DNA from: Thermotoga sp.
GTDB lineage: Bacteria > Thermotogota > Thermotogae > B3-G13
Reading direction: 5' to 3'
DNA: 8,271 nucleotides
Assembly (NCBI GenBank): GCA_003641555.1
Contig: QNAT01000037.1
Location: forward strand, 1 to 8,271
This document shows, piece by piece, positions 1 to 5,987 of the stretch (its first letter is position 1; each line of letters opens with the position of its first letter). The notes under the pieces are model-generated. The model was not told where the DNA came from. It searched no databases and saw only the letters and a program-made list of their open reading frames with translations. The translations under genes were made by a program, and so were the position numbers.

Positions 1-3000
1 GCTAAAGACTGTAGCAGCTTTATCAGAGACTTAAAACTTTCAGGCATTCCTCCCTGAGGAACATTCTTGCCTGTAAGTAATGCCCTATATGCCCGCTTTC
101 TGCCTTCCATATCATCCGATTTGATGGTCAACATCTCCTGAAGTGTATTTGCCGCTCCATATGCTTCAAGTGCCCATACTTCCATTTCTCCTAATCTCTG
201 ACCACCGAACTGAGCTTTACCACTCAAAGGTTGTTGATGGACAAGTGAATATGGGCCTGTGCTTCTCGCATGGATCTTATCTTGTGCTATATGCGTTAGT
301 TTCAATATGTACATGTAACCAACTACAACTGGATGATCGAAATATTTACCAGTTCTTCCATCTCTCAAATAGACTTTCCCGTTTTTTTCTTCCTGAGTAT
401 CAAAAGATATGAGGCCATTCTGCTTGCGCAATTCATAAAGTCTATGGAGTATTTCATCCTCCCTGGCGCCATCGAATATAGGAGTAGAAATATATTCATT
501 GGAAAGTTTTGCTACCCATCCCAGATGAGTTTCCAATACCTGACCGAGGTTCATTCGAGATGGAACACCAAGGGGATTCAAAATTATATCTACCGCTTCG
601 CCATCGGGTAAAAAAGGCATATCCTCTACTGGCAATATGTTGGATATGACCCCTTTATTACCATGTCTTCCAGAGATCTTGTCTCCTATAGCGATGACTT
701 TTCGTGATGCTACGTAGACCTTTATCATCTTGAGAATACCCGGAGCCATATCATTTATCTCTTCACGATCGTATACTTTTACATCTACCACCCTACCAAA
801 AGTTCCATGAGGCATCCTCAAGGAAGTATCTTTCACATCTCGACCGTGATCACCAAAGATAGACTTCATTATCCTTTGTTCAGGGGTTTGCTCGCGTTCT
901 CCCTTGGGAGTAACTTTTCCAACCAATATATCCTGAGATTTTACGAATGCTCCGATCCTTATGATACCATCCTCGTCAAGATTTCTCAGCTGCTCTCTCG
1001 ATATGTTTGGGATATCCGCCGTGATCTCTTCAGGGCCGAGCTTAGTCTCTCGAGTAAATGTTTCATAAACCTCGATATGAATGGATGTAAAGATATCATC
1101 TTCTAATAATCTTTCACTTATTAGAGTTGCATCCTGGAAATTATAGCCTTCCCATGGCATAAAAGCTACCAACACATTCCTACCAAGTGCAAGTTCTCCC
1201 ATATTCGTTGACGGGCCGTCAGCTATTGGTTCTCCCTTATTCACATGTTCTCCCACATCGACTATAGGTATTTGATTTAGCACTGTATTTTGGTTAGAAC
1301 GTGTGAATTTAACTAACTTATAGGTATCAATACTGCCATCGGAGTCACGCTTTATGAGGATCTCATCAGCGCTTACTTTTTCAACTATTCCGGCATTTTC
1401 TGCCAATACGATCATGCCTGAATCTCTTGCCGCTATGCTTTCCATGCCTGTACCAACAAAAGGTGCTTCTGACCTCAGCAAAGGAACAGCCTGTCTTTGC
1501 ATGTTCGAACCCATCAATGCCCTGTTGGCGTCATCGTGTTCTAAGAAAGGAATTAAGGAAGTAGAAACACTTACTATCTGCTTTGGCGAAACATCCATAT
1601 AATCTACCTGTTCACGTTTTACATGTATCACATCTTCTCCATGTCTAATTGCTACTCTTTCATTCTTGAGTTTTCCATTCTCATCAAATGGGGCATTTGC
1701 CTGAGCAATATAAAAATTCTCTTCTTCAGCAGCGGTTAAATATACGACTTCATCCGTTACATACCCATCTTTTACTTTCCGGTAAGGAGTTCGAATAAAA
1801 CCATAGTTATCGAGCCTGGCGTATATCGCTAAGGATGTGATCAATCCTATATTTGGACCTTCTGGACTCTCTATAGGACAGATCCTGCCGTATTGAGAAT
1901 GATGCACATCTCTAACCCCGAAACCGCCCCTTTTGTGCTTTAATCCCCCGGGTCCAAGGGCAGAAAGACGTCTCTTATTCGTTAGCTCTGCCAGTGGATT
2001 AGTTTGATCCAGAAATTGTGATAATTGCCCCCTTCTGAAAAATGCATTTATAATTGCCATTATGGGTTTCACATTTACAAGTGTTTGTACATTTATCTTA
2101 TCCAGTGAAGCATAAGATTGTAATCGATCTTCTATGATTTTCACAACCTTTACTAACCCTTCTTCAAACTGTTCTCTCATCAACTCTCCTACACTTCTGA
2201 CTCTCTTATTTGCCAGATGATCTTTTTCATCTACTTTGCGAGGTTCATCTGGCAGATGCAATAGATATCTTATGGATCCTATTATGTCTTCTTTTGTGAG
2301 AAAGGTTTCTTCTCTATCTTCTCCAAAACCTAATTTTTGGTTTATTTTGTATCTCCCGATCTCGCCCATATTATATTTTTCTGGTCCGAAGTACAAACCA
2401 TTCAAATATGCCTTTGCTATTTTTAGTTTTGGTATGTCACCGGGTCTAAGTCTTCTGTAGATATCTATACATGCATCATCTCGCGTCATTTTTAATTCAT
2501 CTTCAGAAGAGCTCTCCATGATATTCTGTATTATAGGATCGACTATCCATATCTCTTTTACATTCTTTTCAAAAATAGTGTTTATTTTCTGAGTGGTTAA
2601 TATCTCTCCAGCATCGTATACAAGATCGCCATCACCATCGAGTATCGCCTTAGTTAGAATTCTTCCGACATATTCCTCTTTTTCTTCACTGGTTATATCT
2701 ATCTTCTTAGGAAAAAGGTTGGCTATCTCACCGGGAGATTCATAACCCAGGAATTTAAGGAATAAAAGTAGTTTAACCTTTCTTCGTCTATCGATGTTGA
2801 CTTCCATCTTCATATTAGTTATGTCCAGGAATATTTCAAGCCAGGCTCCCCGTACTGGAAGGAAATGAGCTTTATAAACCGTTCTATCTTTTTTCGCAGA
2901 TTCTTCTTCCAAAAAATAGAGGCCAGGAGATCTTACCAACTGGTTTACTACCACTCTTTCTGCACCATTTATTATAAAGGTGCATCTCTTCGTCATAAGT

Positions 3001-3365
3001 GGAAGATATCCGAAAAAAGCCTCCTCTTCCTTCATCTCTCCTGTTATCTTGTCTGTAACACGTATCGTAACCATTAAAGGAACGCTATAACTCAAGTTCT
3101 TTTGTTTACACTCTTCTTCAGAATGAGGAACTTCCCCCAGTTTGTAATCTGTAAACTCGAGAATAAAATCATGTTTCCCCTGTCTTCGAGTATTCTTCCT
3201 GACGGTTTCTACAGGTGAAAATTTGTCGAGCATTTCTCTTATGCCATTTTTCAAGAAATATTCGTAGGATTTTCTTTGAACACCCAAAAGATCGGGAATC
3301 TTCATAGGCGAAAGCAATCGTCCGTAACTCAAGCGCATCCTTTTACCGGACTGTACCTTTCTCAA
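1..3365 (-). CDS. rpoB: RNA polymerase beta subunit, 3' end outside the window
   Basis: Beta subunit of the core RNA polymerase, forming one pincer and much of the active-site cleft. The frame is open for 1121 codons with no frameshift and leaves the window inside the conserved C-terminus (MPESFKSLIKLL), so only a short tail should be missing. Family blocks appear in order: NGAERVVVNQLVRSPG (133-148), the rifampicin-pocket block GQLSQFLDQ through KRRLSALGPGG (446-474), PIESPEGPNIGLI just after it, GSNMQRQAVPLL (619-630), the catalytic GDKISGRHGNKG with two lysines (896 and 904, matching E. coli K1065 and K1073), and QQPLSGKAQFGGQR (1044-1057). I chose the TTG start at 3365 because AGAAGGTGG lies 5 nt upstream. 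An in-frame ATG nine codons later has no such site. The rifampicin block has unusual residues, described under findings. The length fits a beta subunit without the large lineage-specific inserts. It lies downstream of a mini-element and a hairpin. Confidence 0.98.
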   Translation of the reverse strand, partial: MRKVQSGKRMRLSYGRLLSPMKIPDLLGVQRKSYEYFLKNGIREMLDKFSPVETVRKNTRRQGKHDFILEFTDYKLGEVPHSEEECKQKNLSYSVPLMVTIRVTDKITGEMKEEEAFFGYLPLMTKRCTFIINGAERVVVNQLVRSPGLYFLEEESAKKDRTVYKAHFLPVRGAWLEIFLDITNMKMEVNIDRRRKVKLLLFLKFLGYESPGEIANLFPKKIDITSEEKEEYVGRILTKAILDGDGDLVYDAGEILTTQKINTIFEKNVKEIWIVDPIIQNIMESSSEDELKMTRDDACIDIYRRLRPGDIPKLKIAKAYLNGLYFGPEKYNMGEIGRYKINQKLGFGEDREETFLTKEDIIGSIRYLLHLPDEPRKVDEKDHLANKRVRSVGELMREQFEEGLVKVVKIIEDRLQSYASLDKINVQTLVNVKPIMAIINAFFRRGQLSQFLDQTNPLAELTNKRRLSALGPGGLKHKRGGFGVRDVHHSQYGRICPIESPEGPNIGLITSLAIYARLDNYGFIRTPYRKVKDGYVTDEVVYLTAAEEENFYIAQANAPFDENGKLKNERVAIRHGEDVIHVKREQVDYMDVSPKQIVSVSTSLIPFLEHDDANRALMGSNMQRQAVPLLRSEAPFVGTGMESIAARDSGMIVLAENAGIVEKVSADEILIKRDSDGSIDTYKLVKFTRSNQNTVLNQIPIVDVGEHVNKGEPIADGPSTNMGELALGRNVLVAFMPWEGYNFQDATLISERLLEDDIFTSIHIEVYETFTRETKLGPEEITADIPNISREQLRNLDEDGIIRIGAFVKSQDILVGKVTPKGEREQTPEQRIMKSIFGDHGRDVKDTSLRMPHGTFGRVVDVKVYDREEINDMAPGILKMIKVYVASRKVIAIGDKISGRHGNKGVISNILPVEDMPFLPDGEAVDIILNPLGVPSRMNLGQVLETHLGWVAKLSNEYISTPIFDGAREDEILHRLYELRKQNGLISFDTQEEKNGKVYLRDGRTGKYFDHPVVVGYMYILKLTHIAQDKIHARSTGPYSLVHQQPLSGKAQFGGQRLGEMEVWALEAYGAANTLQEMLTIKSDDMEGRKRAYRALLTGKNVPQGGMPESFKSLIKLLQSL

Positions 3366-3370
3366 CGTAT

Positions 3371-3379
3371 CCACCTTCT
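3371..3379 (-). promoter_or_regulatory. Shine-Dalgarno sequence for rpoB
   Basis: On the minus strand AGAAGGTGG is followed by ATACG and then TTG. This site decides the TTG start of rpoB over later in-frame ATG codons. Confidence 0.8.
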
Positions 3380-3394
3380 TTTATGATTCAGTAT

Positions 3395-3430
3395 CTTCAC
3401 CATCTCTTTATCTTACAAGAGATGGTGAAG
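3395..3430 (-). repeat. Perfect 14-bp inverted repeat upstream of rpoB
   Basis: Arms at 3395-3408 and 3417-3430 are perfectly complementary around an 8-nt loop. On the transcribed (minus) strand no U-run follows, so it is not a standard intrinsic terminator for the operon. It lies 30 nt before the rpoB start. By position it could be an RNase III processing site or a pausing/attenuation element like the one known between E. coli rplL and rpoB, but that is inference. On the plus strand the arm is followed by TGTATTTTATTT, a poor terminator tail. Confidence 0.75.
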
Positions 3431-3454
3431 TGTATTTTATTTGCGTGACTTCCT

Positions 3455-3474
3455 CCCCTCACTGAAGTGAGGGG
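3455..3474 (-). repeat. Right-end hairpin of the mini-element
   Basis: An 8-bp perfect stem (3455-3462 with 3467-3474) closes a TTCA loop on the minus strand. GAGGAAGTCAC follows it on that strand. The stop codon of the TnpB-like frame (3459-3461) lies inside this hairpin, as expected where the tnpB 3' end overlaps the right end and its associated RNA. Confidence 0.7.
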
Positions 3475-3644
3475 CTTTCTGCTCCACAGGCGTTACTTCC
3501 CGCCAGTCCAGCGGTAGAGAACTGTTTAAGGGCAGTCCCAATCCTTTCCTCAGCATTACCCTTCTGGTACACCACAGGTTTCCGGTGTTTTCTTCTCTCT
3601 TTTGCAGCCAGCAATGAATTTTTAATTCTTTCCGCTTTTGTCAT
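3459..3644 (-). pseudogene. TnpB-like remnant, N- and C-terminal tails joined, 61 aa
   Basis: The 61-residue frame starts MTKAERIKNSLLAAKERRKH and has a plausible ribosome binding site (GAGGTG, 5 nt before ATG). The first 27 or so residues, basic and ending in KPVVYQ, resemble the start of IS605-family TnpB proteins. The end, with AGLAGSNACGAE, resembles the GI/N-ACG tail often seen at TnpB C-termini. About 350 residues would be missing between them, including the RuvC and zinc-finger parts, so no nuclease activity is expected. The join falls near residue 28 and stays in frame, so the deletion did not break translation. I recognise the family from memory of the motif and from the flanking hairpins, not from a search. 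It could instead be a chance frame across a repeat. It sits in the leader of rpoB and would be translated if the operon transcript is read there. Confidence 0.55.
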
Positions 3645-3665
3645 AGAGACACCTCATAAGCATTC

Positions 3666-3694
3666 ATTTTACCAGCATTTACTCCCGCATTCAA
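3666..3694 (-). promoter_or_regulatory. Putative promoter within the mini-element, reading toward rpoB
   Basis: On the minus strand a -35-like TTGAAT (3689-3694) and a -10-like TAAAAT (3666-3671) are exactly 17 bp apart. The -35 lies partly in the left-end hairpin. Transcription would start near 3659, 15 nt before the ATG of the TnpB-like frame, and would continue into rpoB. There is no experimental support. Confidence 0.5.
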
Positions 3695-3701
3695 ATACGG
3701 G
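3684..3701 (-). repeat. Left-end hairpin of the mini-element
   Basis: A 7-bp stem around a TTGA loop. It pairs fully only on the minus strand, through one G-T wobble (3688 with 3697); the plus strand has a C-A mismatch there. The strand preference fits a single-strand-acting IS200/IS605 end. Confidence 0.6.
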
Positions 3702-3711
3702 GCTTTCTGGC

Positions 3712-3731
3712 GGTTTTTCCTGTAAAAAACC
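3712..3731. repeat. 7-bp palindrome beyond the left-end hairpin
   Basis: GGTTTTT (3712-3718) and AAAAACC (3725-3731) flank a 6-nt loop, 11 nt after the rplL stop codon in transcription order. The stem is AT-rich and has no separate U-run, so a terminator role is doubtful. It may be part of the element end or its target. Confidence 0.45.
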
Positions 3732-3742
3732 AATGGCGAAGA

Positions 3743-4126
3743 TCACTTGATCTCTACAGTTGCTCCTGCTTCTTCCAACTTCTGTTTTACATCGTCTGCT
3801 TCTTCTTTGGGGATCTTTTCCTTAATTGGGACAGGCCCATTAGCAGTATTGTCTACTAACGTTTTTGCATCTTTCAAGCTCAAACTCGTGATCTCCCTTA
3901 TAGCCTTTATCACTTTTATCTTCATCTGTCCAGGAGATACCAACATGGGAGTGAATTCCGTCTGTTCTTCCTCTTTTGCAGCTTGAGTATCAGATGCCGC
4001 GGGTGCGGCGACTGCTACAGGTGCAGCAGCACTGACTCCAAATTTTTCCTCCAAAATCTTTACCAGATCTGCAAGATCTGCAACTGTCATTTTTGAAATC
4101 GCTTCTACGATCTCCTCTTTCTTCAT
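3743..4126 (-). CDS. rplL: 50S ribosomal protein L7/L12
   Basis: Stalk protein that binds L10 as dimers and recruits translation factors to the ribosome. At 127 residues it has normal length. The N-terminal dimerisation and L10-binding part is about 1-33 ([21 protein letters not shown]), the Ala/Pro-rich hinge about 34-56, and the factor-binding C-terminal domain 57-127. That domain begins [24 protein letters not shown] and ends [12 protein letters not shown]. An ideal GGAGGTG lies 5 nt before the ATG. It starts 13 nt after the rplJ stop, as in the usual rplJL pair, and shares the L10 leader regulation. One oddity: the near-universal GLGLKEAK motif reads SLSLKDAK (81-88), and KEGVSK reads KEKIPK. 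Confidence 0.98.
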   Translation of the reverse strand: MKKEEIVEAISKMTVADLADLVKILEEKFGVSAAAPVAVAAPAASDTQAAKEEEQTEFTPMLVSPGQMKIKVIKAIREITSLSLKDAKTLVDNTANGPVPIKEKIPKEEADDVKQKLEEAGATVEIK

Positions 4127-4139
4127 CTTAACACCTCCA

Positions 4140-4670
4140 TTATTTTTGCTCTACTTTATTTTCCTTTATAGCGTTAAGCACATAAACAGGTTTTCTCAAA
4201 ACATCCGTTAATACCCTCACCAAACCGTACAGAGGAGCAGATATACCTCCAACGATTCGGGCTAAAATAACTTCTTTAGATGGCAATTTAGCATATTCTG
4301 TAACTTTATCCGCATCTACGAACTTTCCTTCCAGAATTCCATATTTCACTTTTGGTTTTTTCAACTTTTTCTCAAGATCCACTATCACCTTCATCACTTT
4401 AATAGGATCATCTGCTGTGTAAGCTACAGCGGTTGGTAGCACTATACGTTCCGTAATCGTCTTATCAATCCCTGCGTTCTTCAATGCCAATCTTAGAAGC
4501 GTATTCTTCGCTACTTTGAATTTGGCGTTCACATCTTGCAACTTCTTACGAACATCCCTCATTTCCAGAACAGATAGCCCTCTGAAATCTGTTAAAAGCA
4601 CAAGAGTAGAGCCAGAAAATTGCCTCGATAAATCCTTTACCAATACCTTTTTTTCTTCTTTGGTTAACAA
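4140..4670 (-). CDS. rplJ: 50S ribosomal protein L10
   Basis: L10 anchors the L12 dimers at the base of the ribosomal stalk and, in complex with L12, represses its own mRNA. I place the start at the TTG at 4670. It gives [18 protein letters not shown], matching the usual L10 N-terminus, and AAAGGAGG lies 8 nt upstream. The frame stays open to a GTG at 4745, but that stretch is the L10 leader RNA and codes nothing L10-like. The protein is 176 residues, the normal size. Visible family features are the globular part with [14 protein letters not shown] near the N-terminus, [14 protein letters not shown], and a charged C-terminal tail ([11 protein letters not shown]) where L12 dimers bind. It lies between rplA and rplL. 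Confidence 0.96.
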   Translation of the reverse strand: MLTKEEKKVLVKDLSRQFSGSTLVLLTDFRGLSVLEMRDVRKKLQDVNAKFKVAKNTLLRLALKNAGIDKTITERIVLPTAVAYTADDPIKVMKVIVDLEKKLKKPKVKYGILEGKFVDADKVTEYAKLPSKEVILARIVGGISAPLYGLVRVLTDVLRKPVYVLNAIKENKVEQK

Positions 4671-4782
4671 CCTTTCATCCTCCTTTCCCATTCCTGCAGG
4701 AGGTCCTAAGCACAAATGATACATATACCTCGGTAGGCTGAACACTGTTCATTTGACTTTTGACCTACTGTCTCAGGTACTT
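4671..4782 (-). promoter_or_regulatory. L10 leader RNA (autoregulatory mRNA site)
   Basis: The rplA-rplJ gap carries the conserved L10-leader pattern on the minus strand. An outer stem TACCT/AGGTA (4775-4779 with 4726-4730) leads to an asymmetric internal loop, GAGACA (4769-4774) opposite CG (4731-4732). An inner stem GTAGG/CCTAC follows (4764-4768 with 4733-4737), capped by a TGAAC-AGT-GTTCA hairpin (4739-4751). In other bacteria the L10-L12 complex binds this structure, which mimics its 23S rRNA site. Downstream, CCTCCT (4698-4703) can pair with the rplJ ribosome binding site AGGAGG (4679-4684), giving a plausible off state. That switch is my inference; the leader identity is firm. Confidence 0.85.
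4679..4686 (-). promoter_or_regulatory. Shine-Dalgarno sequence deciding the rplJ start
   Basis: AAAGGAGG on the minus strand, 8 nt before TTG 4670. It is a full match to the anti-SD and the main reason for choosing the short form of L10. Its core can pair with CCTCCT at 4698-4703. Confidence 0.85.
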
Positions 4783-4788
4783 TTATCG

Positions 4789-5502
4789 TCACCTTTTAAC
4801 GAGTTCTCCTTGCAATTTAACTGTATCCAGCTTAATGCCAGGCCCCATGGTAGTAGATAACGCTACCTTCTGTATATATCTTCCTTTTACTGCAGAAGGC
4901 CTGATAGATATAAGATGTGATATGAATGCGAGAAGATTTTCTCGTAGTTTTTTATCATCAAAAGAGATTTTGCCAATAGGAATATGAATTCCCGCAAACT
5001 TATCGTTTCTAAAACTTATCTTACCTTTTTTGAATTCTTTTACAGCAGTTGCAATATCCTGGGTAACGGTACCAGACTTAGGAGAAGGCATTAGCCCTCG
5101 TGGACCGAGAAGTCTACCCAGTTTCCCTACACTTCTCATCATTTTTGGAGTAGATATTGCTACATCGAAATCCACAAAATTCTCTTTTTGAATCTTTTCG
5201 ACAAGGTCTTCCGCGCCTACTATGTCAGCTCCTGCTTCTTTTGCCATTCTCGCGTCTTCACCATCGGCAAATACAGCAATTCTAACATTTCTTCCTGTAC
5301 CGTTGGGAAGTGATAAGGAGCCTCGTATTTGTTGGTCATTTTTCTTGGGATCTATACCTAACTTCACTGCAACTTCTACAGTTTCATCAAATTTTGCACT
5401 GGCAGTTGATTTTAAGACATTCATTGCTTCATCTAAACCATATAATTTATCTCTTTTTACCTTTTCACGTACTTCCATATATCTTCTGGATCTCCCTGGC
5501 AT
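4789..5502 (-). CDS. rplA: 50S ribosomal protein L1
   Basis: L1 forms the mobile stalk at the E-site side of the 50S subunit, helps release deacylated tRNA, and is a translational repressor of the rplKA pair in several bacteria. At 237 residues it has normal length. The hallmark block [20 protein letters not shown] is intact near residue 130, with [14 protein letters not shown] near the N-terminus and [11 protein letters not shown] near the C-terminus. The ATG at 5502 ([11 protein letters not shown]) matches the usual MPK-type start and has AGGAG 9 nt upstream. A GTG two codons earlier is in frame but too close to that site. The gene starts 12 nt after the rplK stop, and the ribosome binding site overlaps that stop, so the two are probably translationally coupled. 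Confidence 0.97.
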   Translation of the reverse strand: MPGRSRRYMEVREKVKRDKLYGLDEAMNVLKSTASAKFDETVEVAVKLGIDPKKNDQQIRGSLSLPNGTGRNVRIAVFADGEDARMAKEAGADIVGAEDLVEKIQKENFVDFDVAISTPKMMRSVGKLGRLLGPRGLMPSPKSGTVTQDIATAVKEFKKGKISFRNDKFAGIHIPIGKISFDDKKLRENLLAFISHLISIRPSAVKGRYIQKVALSTTMGPGIKLDTVKLQGELVKR

Positions 5503-5514
5503 ATCCACTCACTC

Positions 5515-5940
5515 CTAATCTTTAACTTCGATGCCCATATTTCTTGCCGTACCTTCAACTATCTTAACGGCTTTATCAAGATCTTCGGTATTCAAATCCG
5601 GCATCTTGATCTTAGCGATTTCTTTTACCTGGGAAAGACGTACAGTGCCTACCTTGATACGATTCGGCTCTGGTGATCCCTTCTCCACACCTGCTGATTT
5701 TTTCAAAAGCACTGCCGCTGGTGGTGTTTTGGTAATAAAGGTGAAAGATTTATCCTGGTATATCGTTATTATAACAGGAACAATCGTACCCTTCTTATCA
5801 GCAGTTTTCGCATTGAACTGCTTACAAAAATCCATAATATTAACTCCATGCTGACCCAAAGCAGGGCCTACTGGTGGTGCTGGAGTAGCTTCTCCACCAC
5901 TTATTTGAAGCTTTACAGTGGTTAGTATCTTTTTTGCCAT
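5515..5940 (-). CDS. rplK: 50S ribosomal protein L11
   Basis: L11 binds the GTPase-associated region of 23S rRNA next to the L10-L12 stalk and affects factor binding, the stringent response and thiostrepton sensitivity. The 141-residue frame is full length. The N-terminal domain carries the proline-rich [19 protein letters not shown] (about 21-39), with the prolines that form the thiostrepton-contact helix. The C-terminal rRNA-binding domain includes [13 protein letters not shown] and the final [18 protein letters not shown] lies 6 nt before the ATG. It follows nusG by 47 nt, a gap that contains a small 6-bp hairpin (5963-5982), and nearly abuts rplA. Confidence 0.98.
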   Translation of the reverse strand: MAKKILTTVKLQISGGEATPAPPVGPALGQHGVNIMDFCKQFNAKTADKKGTIVPVIITIYQDKSFTFITKTPPAAVLLKKSAGVEKGSPEPNRIKVGTVRLSQVKEIAKIKMPDLNTEDLDKAVKIVEGTARNMGIEVKD

Positions 5941-5962
5941 AAGATTCCTCCTTTGTGGTATC

Positions 5963-5982
5963 AGGGAAAGATTTTATTCCCT
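5963..5982 (-). repeat. Small hairpin between nusG and rplK
   Basis: AGGGAA (5977-5982, minus strand) can pair with TTCCCT (5963-5968) around an 8-nt loop, between the nusG stop and the rplK ribosome binding site. No U-run follows. It is a weak candidate for a processing or regulatory hairpin, and chance is possible. Confidence 0.35.
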
Positions 5983-5987
5983 CCCAC

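Larger units (their letters stand above)
3442..3731 (-). mobile_element. Internally deleted IS200/IS605-type element (mini-element)
   Basis: A segment of about 290 bp between rplL and rpoB. On the minus strand each end holds a short hairpin preceded by the same 11-mer CAGAAAGCCCC (3699-3709 and 3471-3481). The left hairpin is CCCGTAT-TTGA-ATGCGGG (3684-3701). The right one is CCCCTCAC-TTCA-GTGAGGGG (3455-3474), followed by GAGGAAGTCAC. Subterminal hairpins of this kind, with no terminal inverted repeats, are typical of IS200/IS605 elements, and the right one resembles many tnpB 3' ends. Between them is a 61-codon frame that looks like TnpB with its core deleted. TTTTTTAC just left of the left hairpin could be a TTAC-like target site. 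The exact ends are my estimate. No TnpA transposase is present, so it could only move if mobilised in trans. Confidence 0.62.
3366..3742 (-). other. rplL-rpoB intergenic region
   Basis: This 377-base gap separates two genes that are co-transcribed in most bacteria. Reading from rplL it holds a 7-bp palindrome (3712-3731), a hairpin (3684-3701), a promoter-like sequence (3666-3694), a 61-codon frame (3459-3644), a second hairpin (3455-3474), a 14-bp hairpin (3395-3430) and the rpoB ribosome binding site (about 3371-3379). In E. coli the same gap carries an attenuator and an RNase III site. Whether this one is regulatory is inference. Confidence 0.85.

Noticed and set aside
143..3077. Plus-strand open frames across the rpoB region
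   Set aside because: They are antisense shadows of the continuous rpoB frame, with no protein-like sequence or ribosome binding sites that stand out.
3395..3430. Intrinsic terminator between rplL and rpoB
   Set aside because: The stem is long but no U-run follows it on the transcribed strand, and termination would cut off rpoB.
4671..4745. 25-residue N-terminal extension of L10 from GTG 4745
   Set aside because: The stretch is the structured L10 leader. The TTG at 4670 has a perfect ribosome binding site and gives the standard N-terminus.
5503..5508. GTG start two codons upstream for L1
   Set aside because: Only 3 nt separate it from the ribosome binding site. ATG 5502 has 9-nt spacing and matches the family start.
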